Shown here one piece after another: positions 48,375 to 60,398 of a stretch of DNA of 64,000 nt (positions are counted from its first letter, which is position 1; every line of letters begins with the position of its first letter). The stretch covers positions 1 to 64,000 of the forward strand of contig CAUYUJ010007224.1 in NCBI GenBank assembly GCA_963575745.1. The letters run 5' to 3'. The stretch comes from Prorocentrum cordatum (lineage: Eukaryota; Sar; Dinophyceae; Prorocentrales; Prorocentraceae). A program made the translations under genes and the position numbers. The notes beneath the pieces were generated by a model. The model did not search any database and was not told the DNA's origin. It saw only the letters and a program-made list of their open reading frames with translations.

Positions 48375-48630
48375 AGAACCAGCGCCTACGCAGCGCGGAT
48401 GCGACGATCCCTTGGGAGCTTGAGCAGATGAAGGGCGCGGTGCACAGGTGCGAGCAGTTGGGGATGTACCAGCTATTGCATAAGAAAGGGTACCCCTTCT
48501 GCGGCATCGAAGTGGCTTGGACGAAGTGCACGATCCACCCAGATCATCCTAGGGTGGCGTCTTCTGATGATTTCTGTTTGATGATGGCTGATTTGATCGC
48601 TAACTTTGACTTTGGAACACGTGAGAAGGA
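48375..48630 (+). CDS. Gene D, exon 2
   Basis: Reads RSADATIPWELEQMKGAVHR, then CEQLGMYQLLHKKGYPFCGI and SSDDFCLMMADLIANFDFGT. The start near CCAGGCAG (48376) is uncertain. The join to the next block is not clean: coding switches frame within about 40 bases (48621-48665), too short for an ordinary intron, so a second indel is possible. Confidence 0.5.
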
Positions 48631-48665
48631 ACCTGTGCTTGACCCACGCCTACCCCAGGCGCCAG

Positions 48666-48862
48666 GTGCTCTTGCTAGATGCTGCTTGTGCTGAGGGCTT
48701 CATTACGGAGCTGCGCGAGGACCTTCGGATCTTCCGCCACATCGAGAAGGAGTTGCCCTTCGCGGGCGCCGAGCAGCTGGTCAAGCGCAGCCTCTTCCAG
48801 AAGACGGCCGTCAAGCAGCTCGTCGGTTGCCTGGACGAGGAGGGCTGGCAGAGCACCCCGAG
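48666..48862 (+). CDS. Gene D, exon 3
   Basis: Reads VLLLDAACAEGFITELREDL then RIFRHIEKELPFAGAEQLVK and QTAVKQLVGCLDEEGWQ-like sequence (KTAVKQLVGCLDEEGWQ). It ends CCGAG|GCTTTC, a GC donor in phase 2 that matches the next acceptor exactly. Helical, charged; family unknown. Confidence 0.6.
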
Positions 48863-49085
48863 GCTTTCGCGCGAGCGGATGGGGGGGGGGGGTGGCGGTG
48901 AGTGATAGAGATGGGGAGGAGGAGGAGGAGATGGAGCGGTGCCCGATGATGGGGAGGAGGAGGAGGAGGCGGACGGAGGAGGGGGGACATGGGAGGCACA
49001 TAAAGGGGGCGGCCGTGCCACCCCCTTCTCCTGCCGTCGCCCCGCCCCCCATCCCTTTCGCCCCCCCCCCCCCCCCCTCCAGCAG

Positions 49086-49800
49086 GCTGCAGGAGTTCAC
49101 GAAGAAGAAATGCCAGAGGTTTATTGTGCAGCAGATTGTGGAAGACTGCTTTAACAAGATCAAGGCCCGCGTGGACAAGAACCGCAGCACAGTTTGCAAA
49201 TCGCACACTGCTATGGCAGCGACGGTCGACGCGGATGTCATCGGGAAGACGCACCACTACAGGGAGGTCGATAAGAGCGCCATCGTCTTGACTAGGCAGT
49301 GCGAGTTCGAGGATCACGCGTTCCAGCCGCAGATTCGGCTTGACAAGGTTCCTGCCGACATCAGGGAGCTCAACCTCCGCAAGGTCGCGGGCTTCGGGCC
49401 GCCGGCCTGGTATTCACCTGGGGCCGCGAACCACACGCAGGCGCACGCTGACCTTGAGGCTTGCAGGCAGGCTGACCAGAACAATGAAATCAAGAGTCTC
49501 CACAGGCGGTTCATGTGCAAGCTAGTGAACAAGCATATGGCGTACAGGAAGATCGGCTCCCCCACGTGGTTCCTCGGCATTGGTCACCTCAACGGCAGCG
49601 TGGCAGTCGGATGGGCTCTTGAGGAGGCTGGGGCGAAGCAGTTCGTGCCAGTCGAGGGGGCCGTGCGCGCGTTGCACCTGATCGTGAAGCCGTGGGAGTG
49701 GGAGGCCTTCCCGTGCGCGTACTGGTCTCCGCTTCACCAGGCCATCAGCGAGGAGACCAGCAAGAGCGAGGCGTGGGCGGGCTCCGAGATCACCTTGAAG
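49086..49800 (+). CDS. Gene D, exon 4 (largest)
   Basis: Acceptor CCTCCAGCAG|GCTGCAG after a C-rich tract, phase 2. AGGCT is repeated at both intron ends. Reads LQEFTKKKCQRFIVQQIVED, FGPPAWYSPGAANHTQAHAD, MAYRKIGSPTWFLGIGHLNG and LIVKPWEWEAFPCAYWSPLH. About 238 residues of convincing globular sequence with several Trp/Cys. It ends TTGAAG|GATTCA (GA donor, phase 0). Family unknown to me. Confidence 0.7.
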
Positions 49801-50060
49801 GATTCACTGCGGGGGTGGGAACACTCGGGAGGATAGGTGTTGGATTTGGCGATATTCGCCTAACAGGTTGCTATGACCCCCTGGGCCAACATCCGCCCTA
49901 CCGCTCCCTTCAGGTAGGTCGTCCTTGTCGTCGTCGTCGTTTCTTTCATTTCTATGCCTCTCCGCGCAATCCTCCCTCGGCGCCCTTCCGATCCGTTTGT
50001 CATTGGCCTCTCCCTTACCCCAGCCATCGTCTGCCTGCGTCGTCCCGCCTGCCGCGGCAG

Positions 50061-50519
50061 GATTCCAGCGAGTACGACGAGAAGCCCATCGTCGTGCGTC
50101 AGCTTCGGGGGCCCCGCGGGCTCCTGCAGTGCGCGGCGGAGGAAGGGTTTTGGGCTCTCCCAGTGTCCGTTATGCGCGAGCTTGCTGATATATATGAGCT
50201 TCAGTATTCTGACACAGCGGTGTCGACGTTGATCGAGTGCCTCGCCAAGCGTTTCAATCCAAACTGCGGCACGGAGCAGGTGATTAAGGCCATGGAGATG
50301 CGCGGCCTCGCTTACGAGAGCGACGAGTGCGTGGAGGAGCTGGCGAGCCTCGAGTGGGTGACCGACTGCATGGACAAGTCCACGTCGGAGGAGCTGCAGC
50401 AGGCCATCGTGTCGGCGAAGACGCACAAGCGTAACCAGGAGGAGTTCACCCGCGACCTTGTCGCCTACAAGGCTCGGCCCGCGCGCTCGACCAGGTCGGG
50501 ATTTCGGTTGCCGCCTTGA
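50061..50519 (+). CDS. Gene D, exon 5, possibly last
   Basis: Acceptor CCGCGGCAG|GATTCC; AGGATTC is repeated at both ends of the intron 49801-50060. Reads DSSEYDEKPIVVRQLRGPRG, LPVSVMRELADIYELQYSDT, NPNCGTEQVIKAMEMRGLAY and EELQQAIVSAKTHKRNQEEF. The frame reaches TGA at 50517-50519. If the TACAAG|GCTCGG donor (50471) is used instead, the phase fits the exon at 57475. Confidence 0.65.
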   Translation, partial: DSSEYDEKPIVVRQLRGPRGLLQCAAEEGFWALPVSVMRELADIYELQYSDTAVSTLIECLAKRFNPNCGTEQVIKAMEMRGLAYESDECVEELASLEWVTDCMDKSTSEELQQAIVSAKTHKRNQEEFTRDLVAYKARPARSTRSGFRLPP

Positions 50520-53500
50520 TGCGTGTGGATGCTGCGTTTGTTAGTTGGCGTAGGGGGCGAGGGCGAGGGGGGGGGGGGCGTGAGCGGGCATGACGAGGTA
50601 GGAGGAGGAGAGGTGACGATGGCGAGACAGAACGAAATAACGGCATTTGCGGGAATCTCTGAGGGAATGTAAGGGAGGGTGCGGAGGAGGCGGTGGAGGA
50701 GGATGGGAGATGACGACGAGGGGGGCGACGGGGTTGGCAGGGGAAGGAGAGGAGGTAAGGGCAGAGCAGGATGACGACGCGGGCTGACGAGGGGTGGCGA
50801 TGAGTTAGGGCGAGGTAGGATGAGGAGGTAGGAAGAGGCAGGATGATGAGGCAGGAGGAGAGGATGTGAGCGCACGTCGTGCCCGCTGTGCGGTGCAGCG
50901 CCATCGGCTCTCGAGCCCGCCATGGCGTCCCGCGAACGATTCGGGATGATTCCATTCCAGGGTTGGCAACTCTCAGCGCGGCGCATGCGCGCATCCCACG
51001 GGTCGCCCCCTTCGCATCCGTTTTGGCCTTCGGTGTCGGCGCCGAGGAGTGTTCAGGATAGGTTTTCGTTGTCTCGCAGCAGTTGGCGTCGCCGATTCGT
51101 CCAGCCCTGCTGCGCCCATCCCGTGCTCCTCGCTCGCGCCAGGCCCACCATCTCCATTGCATGTTCTATCGTGCCCTGCCCTCCGTCGCACTCCCCGCCT
51201 ACCCCGCTTGCCTCCCTCACCCTTTCCCTCGGCATTCCCCGCCAATCCCTCTTCCTCGGGCTTCTCCTCTCCACTTGTTCCTCCTTCCCCACTCCCTCCT
51301 CCCCTCCTCTTCCCCCCTTTCGTTGCGCTGCATCGCATTGCATTCGCATGATATCAGCCCCGTGCGTTGGTTACTATGCGGCCGCACGCTGCCTCGCGTC
51401 ACTAAGAGCGTCGCCCGTAGCATGCTATCCGTCACACTCCTCAGTGCCGCAAGAACTTCCAGCCACCATCCACCCCATCACCCACATCATCATCATCACT
51501 TTCTGAGGCATTGCACTCAACATCATCCGTGTAACTGTACAGCGGCTAGGTACTTGGCACAGCAACGCGCTCCTAATCTAACCCCCTCTCTTTGCTACAC
51601 CAATGCAGTCATAACTTCATTTTTTGCTGCGGTTGCTTTTGCTTTCCAGCGACATCCTTCCCCATAGAATCACCCCGCCACCCAGTGTTTGCCATTCGCT
51701 GTCGCGCTGTGCAGTGGTTCCGTTTTCTTTAGTGCCCGCGCCCAAAATGCATTCGCGCCCCCCCCCTGCTCGGGTGGCTCGCAAAGGGCGTCTCGGTAAG
51801 TCCACGCTTGTGTGTTAAGGCTGCACCGCCGCTACGGTTGGCGCCGTTGGCGCATGCGATTGTTTCGTTTCCCCGCCATCCAGTTGTGTTGGCTCTTCGT
51901 AATGAAGAGAGAGCGCCTCGCGTCTCCTGCCCTTTCATCCGTTCAATATGTTTATTTTCTTTCCCCGCCTCCTCATCAGCGTCTTCGTTCTGGCCCCCTT
52001 CTCCCTTCCTCGCTCCTGCTCTCCGCGTGCTGACAATTTCGGCGCGCGCGCGCGCCCGCGCGCCCCGTTGCCCAATAGGCGCCGCGATGGTCTCAGCTGC
52101 GCCGCCTGCATGCGCCCCCCCCCCCCCCCTTCCACGCCCGCGCCCCTCTCTGCGCGCCTCCGCGCACTCGGGGGACACGTGGAGACGTAGGCCGAGGTCC
52201 CAGTTACATCGCTCGCATATCCCATAGTCTCGGCCCGTGTCGGCGCACCCCTCGCGCGCGCCGTTGCCCCCGTGGATGGGGGGGGGGTGGGTGGGGGGGG
52301 TGGGGGGGGGCAGAAAAAAGGTCACAGTGGCATCGTTCGCGCGCGCCCCCTCCCAATTCGGCGCACGGTTCACGCGGCGCGCGGCCCCCAGGGGGGTTCA
52401 CGGGAGGTCCATTCCGCACCGTTCGCAGGCGCCCCCGCTAGCGCTGTCGGCACACTTCGCGCACGTTCCGCGGCCAGATGGAGAGCCCCCCGTGCGGACG
52501 GCACTAGGGGCGCCGTTCACATGCGCCCATGTCCCACCGACCCCGCCCCGCATAGCCAGCTTGCGGGCCATGTGGGAACCTGGGGGTCCCACGGCGCCAA
52601 TTCGCGTTTCGTGTTTCGCGCCCCTCACTCCTCCTCCACCTCTTCCTCGTCCTCCTCTTCCCCCCCACTGGGGGGTGGGCGTGGGGGTGGGGGGCGGCGC
52701 GCAAGCGCGAAGTTGTCGCGCTTCGCTCAGCGCGGCGCGGGAAGTAGGAGCTCGTGGGGGTCGCGCGGCTCGCACCTTTCACGGCACTCGCGCCCTGCAT
52801 GGGCGCCCTCCCCATGATTCGCCCCGCGTGCCGCTCGACCTTAATTCGCAGCTGCGCGCGGTTGGATCATGCGTGTTTTTTTTCGGTGGCAGCAGAAGTT
52901 ATTTAACGTCGCGCTACAAATGCCAATGTTCGCGCCGCCTGCTCGCACATCCCGCGCCCGCCGCGCGCGCCCGTTTCTCGCGCCGCCTGCCCCCCGATGC
53001 CTCCGCCTCACCGCCGCGCCCGCGCAACAGCAAAACCAGCGACCCTCTCATGTATGAGCCAGAAGCTCTGCGTGCTCTTCGTCGCGCTAGTTTTCGCCCT
53101 GCTTCGCGGTCTGTTGGGAATTGGCGCAGCGAACAGCGCAGTTCCCGTGGCCTTTCATTTCAGAGCGACGGCGGCCAAGGCGCGCGCGCGGGCGGCGAAA
53201 ACGCGCGGTGGTTGGGGAGGAGTACTTCGTGTTGGAGGAGAATGGAGGCGCCGAACATACCTGCGCCGCCCGCCCGACATCGCGGCGAGCCCTCCGTGGG
53301 GGTCGGCATTGCCACGGCGGGGGTCGGCATCGCCACGCCACGGCGTTTCGCCCACGGCGGAACTGCCCCATGGCGTGGCAGGGGTGGGCCCAAAGTTCGT
53401 GGACCGCGCGCTTCTGGTCATGGGGCGTTGTCCGCGCCGCGCCAGCGCTTTGTCCCCGAGACAGGGAGGGCAAGCTCATCCCGTTCGCAGGCAAGTCGGC

Positions 53501-56500
53501 CCATAACGCCCGCGCGGGCAGCTGCGCGGCCAGCTCGGGCCCGTCGCCGCGGGCCCGCAAGGCCACGGAGGGCGCGGTGTCTTGGGGCGTTGGAGGCGCC
53601 GCATTGCGGTTCGCCCCGAGTGGGTCCCGCCAGGCAAGTGGGCGGGAGCATTGAGCCGCGCCCTGGCCGATGGCGAGCGCGACGCCACGCCTGCGCAGAG
53701 CGCATTGTCGGAGCTAGAGTGGCGCAACGAAGGCGTCGCCATGGCGGGCCGACCTCGGGCGCGCGCCATTCTTCGGGCGCCGCCCATGCACCGCGCCGCG
53801 TTCTCCCCCCTCCCTTCTCCACCCCCCATTGCCCGCCCGCCCCTCTCCAGCGCGCAACGCCGCCATCATGCGCAATTCGCTCGGCCAGAGTGCAGATGGC
53901 CGCGGCACCTGGCGCCGCGCGCGGCGCGGCCTCTGGGCGGCTGCTGGCGCCGCGCTCATGCGCGAGTTCTACCGCGTCGTGGGGATTGAATATCCCAACG
54001 GCCTGGGAAGCCCAGAGGCTGCGGCGAGAGATTGCCGCAAGGCCGCCCCGACAAAGGCGGCCCGCAGGAGCGATGCATCGACGCCGAGTACCGCCCCCGA
54101 AACAGTGCCGCGCCCGATCGGCGGCGACGTGCGGTGCGCGTTGTCAGGGCGCCGACTCCACGAAGCTTTGCGGAATGCCGTGGCGGTGCGATATTGGGCG
54201 GGGGGGGAACGGGTGCGACACCCCCAGGACGCCCTCGCGGAGCGGTTCGTTGGACAGGGGGCGGGGCTTTCCGCCTCGCAGACGCCAGGCGTCTGCCAGT
54301 TCGGTCGGGGTCTCATCATGAGGCATTACCTTGCGGGATAAAGGGCCATCGAGATAGACGGTGACCTGCAGTCGATCGACGGCGCGGGCTGCCGCCGCGG
54401 CGCAGCTTTCATTGACGAGGGCGCGAACCGCGCGGGGGCCAAGCCCGCAGGGGCGCGCCGCGCATGCATGTGCGATTCGATGTGCGGGGGAGGCACGGGG
54501 CGCGGAAGCGGCGCGGGGGGACTGGGGCGGACGCGGGGCAGGACGGGGGGGAGGGGGGGAAGGGGGGGGGGGAGGGGTCGGGATGAAGGGGGAGGGGGGG
54601 GGGGGGGGGGAGGAGGAGGGAGGGGTGGGAGGGAGGGGGAAGAGGAGGAGGGAGCGATGAGGATGACGGGAGGAGGAGTATATAGGCGGAGAGGCGGGTA
54701 TGCACGGGGAGGGGGAACACATGATGGAGGGAGGGGTGGTGGGACAAGGGGGAAGGGCGGTGCGCGGCATGATATTAGCGCGCGGGGAGTGAGGTTGGGC
54801 GGGGGGAAGAGAGGAGCATCGGGGGGGAAGGGGGGATGTATGGAGGGGAGGGGGCTCGGAGATTGGGTAGGAGTGGACGGTTTTGCGATGGCCCCTACGA
54901 GGGCGTCATTGCGGGCGCAGTTTGAGGGGCGGCGGGTTGCGTTACCGTTGCTGGAGAATCTGTTTTCACTTATATGTTTTCTTTGGCATTCGGTTTTCGC
55001 GCTGCGTCGATTGGCAAGAATTCATGCCCCGCAGGATGCCCTGGCGCCACGGCGGCGCCCGTGCGCCGCCGCGGCGCCACCAGGCGGCGGGTGTTCGGTG
55101 GTGGTGCGCGCCATGGAGGACTACGGGCGTTGCTTCGAGTACCGACAGCGCGGCCATCAGCTGCTGCGGCACGACTTGCTGTCGGCGCGCACCACCAACC
55201 GCAGAAATGGCGGCTGCCCCACAAGTTCCCCGCCCGCGCTCGGGCTGCCGACCCGAGCCTTTCGCCGACCAGGGCTATGCCGACCCCGATGCTTCCGCCC
55301 AGTTGCCGAGTTGCAACGCTGCCCCCTTCGGGGCCGCCGCCGAAACGTTTCGCGCCAAAGTTTCGCGGCGGTCCCGCGTGGCTGGCGCGCTTGCTGTGCA
55401 GGCGCGTTCGATAGCGCGGGTATCGAGGGCACCGCGGGGTTGCGCATCGCGAACAAAGTCGCGCTGAGAGCTCCTGAGGGGGGGGGGCTCGGAGAAGCGG
55501 ACCGCCAGCGCATTAGGACCGTGGTTCCGTTCATCGGCGAGGACGTGCGCGGGGCGCGCACAGCGCAAGTGCCGAACGCGGGGGTACGACATGCAAGTGG
55601 AGCCCCTGGGGCGCGCGCTTTCCGCGACGGGCGATGTCAAGCCAGGCGGGGGCATGCTCGCGCTGCTCGGCCAGGCGGCGGCGTCGGCACGGCCGCGGCA
55701 CCAGCCAGCGCGCGCGGGCTGCCCAGGTGATGCGCGAGTACAAGTCGGCAGACGTCATGTGCATGGCCACGGAGATCCCGTCGCGCCGCGGGGCGCCGAC
55801 TTCTCGTGGCGCGCGTGAATGTGTTCACAGCGGCGCCCAAGCCGTGCGCGGCCTTCGGGGGTGCGACAATGCGGGCCCCGCGACGCCATGCGCGCAGTCC
55901 CAGGGCCGCGGGGTGATTGCAGTGGGGGATCATAAAGGTTGTATTTTTTTGCCGCGTATGGGAGGTTATATGGGTGGGGCCCAAACCAGCTGCCCCGTCG
56001 CCGATCGCCCATGCAAGGGCGGCGCGCCTGCCGCGCGCATGGCGCCTGCTTGCAGCGCGGATTTAAGCCAGGGCCTTGCGGCGCGGGCCAGCGCGTTCGC
56101 AGCGGAAACGCGCTACCCTTTGCGAATCGATTGCGGCGTTCCGCGCGCCCTGCCATCATTTGCCTCCGCTACGCGTCCGCCTTCCGCGATCCCCCGAACG
56201 ACCTCCTGTGCGTCTCTCCCGCCCGCGCCATGTTTCCCCCCCCCTTCACTCCACCGCTCACCGCCCCTACCATTCGCCCCTATCCCTCACCGCGCGCGCG
56301 CCAACGTCGGGGGGGGCGCGCGCCATGCAGCGCGCGCTGTCCGCGTCGCAATTTGGTGGCAGCGCGCCGCCTGGTTGGTTGGAAAGCGCGCAGCGGCGGC
56401 GGCGAAGCCGACGACGACGACGATTGACCGACCGAGGGGGCCGAGTGGCGACGCTTGGCGCAGACGGCGGCGGTGGATAAAATATGGTCACGGCGGCTTC

Positions 56501-57474
56501 TGGGACTCCCCCTAATTGACGGCAGTGAAGATCATCCGTGCTTTTTGTTCATGTATGCGCACCTATCCTTGCGCGCAGCCGTCCTCACAGCTTGGTGCGC
56601 GATAGTGCCCCCACTCGCCGCTTTAATCGTTTTTCCTGATTCTTCGCTCCGTGTCAGTTTTCGCATCATCTACGAGCTGCACGACTTATATCTCTAGCAG
56701 CAGAAGGTAGCATATCCACCATCAGACCCCCTTGCATAACGGTCACATCATCTAGCGTACGTGTCAATCGATATCACTAACCACACTTGTAGTTTCTTCT
56801 CGCATTAACTTCAGCAGGATCGCCTTGGGGGTTGGGCACAGGGGCGGGGGCCATGCCGACGCGGGTGCAATGTCAGATGTGGCGCGGGCGCGCAAACCGT
56901 GACCTCCCCCGCGTTGCCTTGCCCCCCTCGCCCCCACCCCTCTCCTGTCCGTTTTCTCCATCCTGCTTTCTTTCCATGTCCTTTTCCGCCTCCCCCCACC
57001 TTCTCTTCCCCCTTCCCAGTGCCCCCCTCTTTCCCTCAACCTTCGGCCTCCTTCTGCCTCCCTCGCCCACGTCACATCCATTCTCCTTGTGTTTCCTTGG
57101 CCCCGCATTGGGGTGCGGTGGGGGGCGGCGAGGCGCGCGCGGGGTCGGGGGCGGAGGGGGGGCCGCGGGCCGCATTCCAGGAGGGAGGGGGGGGGGGTGG
57201 GGGGGGGGGTGGTCCGACGGGCGGGCCGCACGGGGGAGGGAGGTGAAGTGACAATTCTTTAGATTGTGCGGGGGGGGGGACATAGGGCCTCATGGGCGCA
57301 CGCAGGGGTTCGGGAACGGATGGGGGAGAGGATGTGCGTGGAGGCGGAGGGCCCACCCCCCTCGCCGACCTCGTTTCCGTCCTCTCACCTGTTCTCTCTT
57401 CCACCTAGCTCACTCGACCCGCGTTCCCCGCCCCTCCCTCCCTCCGCCCGCACCCCCGCCCTTCCGCCAGCCAG
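50520..57474. other. GC-rich region without supported exons
   Basis: Seven kilobases of GC-rich DNA with pyrimidine tracts (51160-51330), C- and G-runs (52110-52130, 54560-54660, 57180-57210) and repeats of GCGC type. A second copy of the dispersed repeat lies at 52616-52748. Long frames such as 52237-54321 exist, but they are Arg/Ala/Pro/Gly strings, as expected where stop codons are rare. I see no motif, splice agreement or family resemblance. Confidence 0.5.
52616..52748. repeat. Dispersed repeat with GCGCTTCGC palindromes, copy 2
   Basis: It matches 29778-29890 in order: CCTCACTCC, pyrimidine run, CGTCCTCCTCTTC, G-rich run, GCGCGAAGTTGTCGCGCTTCG, GCGCGGCGCGG. The flanks differ, so the repeat is discrete. 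Confidence 0.6.
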
Positions 57475-57810
57475 GTGAAGGCGCGTGGTGCGCCCCCGAA
57501 CAGCAGCAAGAACCCCAGGCATCCGCTCCACAAGCTCAAATTCCCGTCCGCCCTGCCGTCCTCGGAGGACGACTTGGCGCAGACGTTCGCCAAGCAGTTC
57601 ATGCCGCCGAAGGTTTCCGTGTGGCGCTCGAACAACAGAGGCGCGCGGCACTACCACGTCCAGGGGCACCGCCGCGGGAGTGAGCCCTGGTCCGCTCACA
57701 ACGGCTCGTCCCGCACTGCCTTCACGGCTGTGTGCCGCAGGGCTTGGTCCACGTGGTTGACGGACAAGTGTTTGCCCAGCGGCCATTGCCCAATCCCAGG
57801 CATTTTCTGA
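57475..57810 (+). CDS. Gene E (or D continuation) exon with stop
   Basis: Acceptor CCGCCAGCCAG|GTG after a clean pyrimidine tract. Reads VKARGAPPNSSKNPRHPLHK, LKFPSALPSSEDDLAQTFAK, QFMPPKVSVWRSNNRGARHY and GSEPWSAHNGSSRTAFTAVC, then TGA at 57808-57810. Rich in Trp/Arg/His. The frame to the stop stays protein-like, so this may be a C-terminal exon. Family unknown. Confidence 0.6.
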   Translation: MKARGAPPNSSKNPRHPLHKLKFPSALPSSEDDLAQTFAKQFMPPKVSVWRSNNRGARHYHVQGHRRGSEPWSAHNGSSRTAFTAVCRRAWSTWLTDKCLPSGHCPIPGIF

Positions 57811-58182
57811 GGAGGTGGCCCGAGTTATGCCCCCCCCCCCCCCCCACGCACACACACGCACACACAAGCGCGCACGAACCTCCAGGATTCAACGGCCGAC
57901 CGAGTTGAATTGAAAGCAGAATTGCTCACCATCATTTCGGGGCACCTCCTCGCGGCCTCAGTTGGTTTCAGGTGGGAGGTGGAGCCTGGTTTTTAGCCCA
58001 GGCAAGGCCCGCTTGCTTCGCTCGCCGACGGCGTCATGTCGGCCGCGTGTTTTCACGAAAACTTGCGCTGCTGGGGTTCACAGTGCACCTGGAGAGAGTG
58101 AAAGAAGAAGCGCGTGCGTGTTCTCTTATTGATGGGCTGCAAGTTGGCCCAGCATTCGCGTCGTCGTCGTCGCCGAGGCGAT

Positions 58183-58218
<36 letters not shown>

Positions 58219-59503
58219 GCGTGTCGTCGTCGACGTCGTCGCCGCCGCCATCATCGTCACTGTCGTCGTCGTCGCCGTCGGCGGCGTTCGAGCGTCCCTC
58301 AGTCTCTCGGCGCTGCAGGTTTCGGGACAGGGTGGCTTATTCCCATTTTCGGCTGCCTCTTTGCCCGCGCGGGCCATGCCGAAGAACGCTTGGATGACGA
58401 CCATGCACCTCTCTGCGGATGCGATCGAGGATTCCGCCCGTCTGGCCACATTTTCTTTCAGCGCGTCGTCGCTGTTCCCAGTGCATCAGGCAGGCCGTCG
58501 GCAAGAATTCGATAGTCGGTTCGGCAACGCACAGGCGTCGATCGCATCGGGTCTGTAATTCCTCGGCTCCTCGCCGAAACGTCCGTTCTTGAGCGCCGAA
58601 ACGTTTCTTCTTGGCGTCTTGAGTGCCGAAACGTCTTTTCTTGGCTGCGATTCTCGGCCCTGGCTGGAGCGTCTCCTCTCGATCGCGCGCCGAAGCGCCC
58701 CCTCTTGGTCACCCCCCTGGTTTGTTTTTGGAGGTGCGGGGGGGATGCTGCTGGAGAACGATGGACAGCCGCGGGGTGCTGGTGATGAGCGTCGTGGCAT
58801 CATTGCCCCTCCCTGCCTGTCGCCCCTGTCCTCCCAGATGTCACTCCCCCATCTTCGCCCTCCATCCTGCGTTCGTTATTTCACGTGGAGCTGTGAGGAG
58901 GTGGCGGTGAGGAAGAGGCTGGTGGGGAGAGGAAGGGGAGCGCTGGGATTTGTGGGCATAGAGTCGCTCAGCGCAGTTTGTGCCCCAGGTGCTGTGGATC
59001 CCAGGCCCTTGGGTTCGAGTGTCGCGCGGCATCGGTTCGTCGAATCAGCAGTTGCCTTGCGCGGCTAATTGAGGGCCGACTGAGTCAGGCGCGCAATGGT
59101 GATCCGTGCGCGCGCGGCGGCGGAGCCTGGTCGTCACATCCAGCTGGGGGCGCCCCCCTCCCTGCCCGTGTCCTCCCATCGCCGTCGCCCAGCGAATTCT
59201 GATGCCCCCGTCGTCGAACAGGCGGGGGGTGGCAAGTGACGGGCACGCGTCGGTAGCGGGTGACTGACTGACGAGGGCATGGAGCGTGGGCGGGCAGCTC
59301 GGGATGCGGTTGGGAGGTCGGCGGGCATGGGAGGGGGGATCGCGCGGCGCCCAGGATGGCGAGGACGGCGGGAGTGGGCGAGCAGACTTGAGAGTGTTGG
59401 CAGGGCATGGTCGCCCAGTTGTCGGGGTCGTCGAGGCCCGTTCTTCGGTGGAGGGCGATAGCACGTGTGTAGCGTCGCTCCTGACTGCAGCTGCTCCTCC
59501 CAG
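57811..59503. other. Spacer with (CGT)n array and short tandem repeat
   Basis: C-run and (CA)n at 57830-57870, CGT triplets at about 58158-58285, and three units of GCCGAAACGT plus TTCTTG at 58573, 58595 and 58625. One weak frame near 58375-58558 (MPKNAWMTTMHLSADAIEDS) has no supported splice sites. A trans- or cis-acceptor CTCCTCCCAG closes the stretch. Confidence 0.45.
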
Positions 59504-60100
59504 GAGCTCGTCGAGAACGGTCAGCTCAGCTTGTGCGGCCCCACCGACTACGCGTACGACGTCATCTGCGGGCCCTCGTGGGACGTCGACGTGCAGCACA
59601 ACATGCCGCTGGTCTGCAAGGGCGACGTCGGGAAGACCGAGGTGCCCTCGGACCTGGTTCTCGCCGAGTGGGCGCAGTCGCTGCTGCTCGGGAACCGCAG
59701 CGGCACCAGGGACGTCAATGGCTTCTACGCCACTGGCGAGTTCGTCGACAGGAGCATCGTTGCCACGTTCAATAGCATGGTGGGGTACTTCCGCTGCGGT
59801 GACTGCGGGCGCTGGGACTTGTTCAAGATCGAGTCGCGCTCTCACGTGTCGATCCCAGTTCGTCTGAATATGATTGCGGACACCAAGTTCCGTGCTCTCG
59901 AGTCGTTGAAGGGGGTCGAGGCGAGGGCCAGCGACTTGCCGAATGAGGTGCAGTACGAGGTCGCGCAGGCGATCGTGGTCGCAAAGGGCTTGCTGGACAA
60001 TTGGCTCCAGGACCACATCAAGGACCAGATGGAGAAGTACGCCGAGCAGCAGATCATCGCGGGCGGCAGGGTGCTCAGGCCGCGTCGCAGCAACGCGCAG
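59504..60100 (+). CDS. Gene E, penultimate exon
   Basis: Acceptor GCTGCTCCTCCCAG, phase 0. Reads ELVENGQLSLCGPTDYAYDV, ICGPSWDVDVQHNMPLVCKG, MVGYFRCGDCGRWDLFKIES (with a C-x2-C pair), LNMIADTKFRALESLKGVEA and a long helix LLDNWLQDHIKDQMEKYAEQ. It ends GCGCAG|GATCGC, a GA donor, phase 0. About 199 residues, family unknown; the C-x2-C could bind a metal. Confidence 0.7.
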
Positions 60101-60356
60101 GATCGCGGGGCAGGGCGTCGGTGGGCGGGGGGAGAGGCGATGAGGGAATCCTTAGCGATGGAGTCTGGAGGGCGGGCGTGGTTTGGGCGGCGAGGGCAGC
60201 TGCGATGTGGGAACAGGGACTCGTGTGTAGGTGGAGGGTGTGGGGGCAGTCGACGGGGGTTGAGTTTCATGATGCGACGGGGGCGGATCTGTAGGATGCG
60301 AGGGAGGGGGTGGGCGGGTGGGGCTCGGCGCCCTCGTTTATAAACGCGGCCGCGAG

Positions 60357-60398
60357 GACAGCGACATCAGGAAGCCGAAGATGCTCAAGAAGCAGTAG
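60357..60398 (+). CDS. Gene E, last exon
   Basis: Acceptor GCGAG|GAC, phase 0. Reads DSDIRKPKMLKKQ and TAG at 60396-60398, a short basic tail. The intron 60101-60356 has AGGA at both ends. Short, so it rests on phase agreement and plausible composition. Confidence 0.45.
   Translation, partial: DSDIRKPKMLKKQ

Noticed and set aside
52237-54321. 694-residue + strand ORF in GC-rich DNA, and the similar 54468-55730 frame
   Set aside because: Arg/Ala/Pro/Gly strings without motifs; overlapping frames on both strands are equally open because stop codons are rare at this GC content.
59000-59030. GGGTTCGAGT resembling a tRNA B box
   Set aside because: No matching A box or cloverleaf could be drawn around it.
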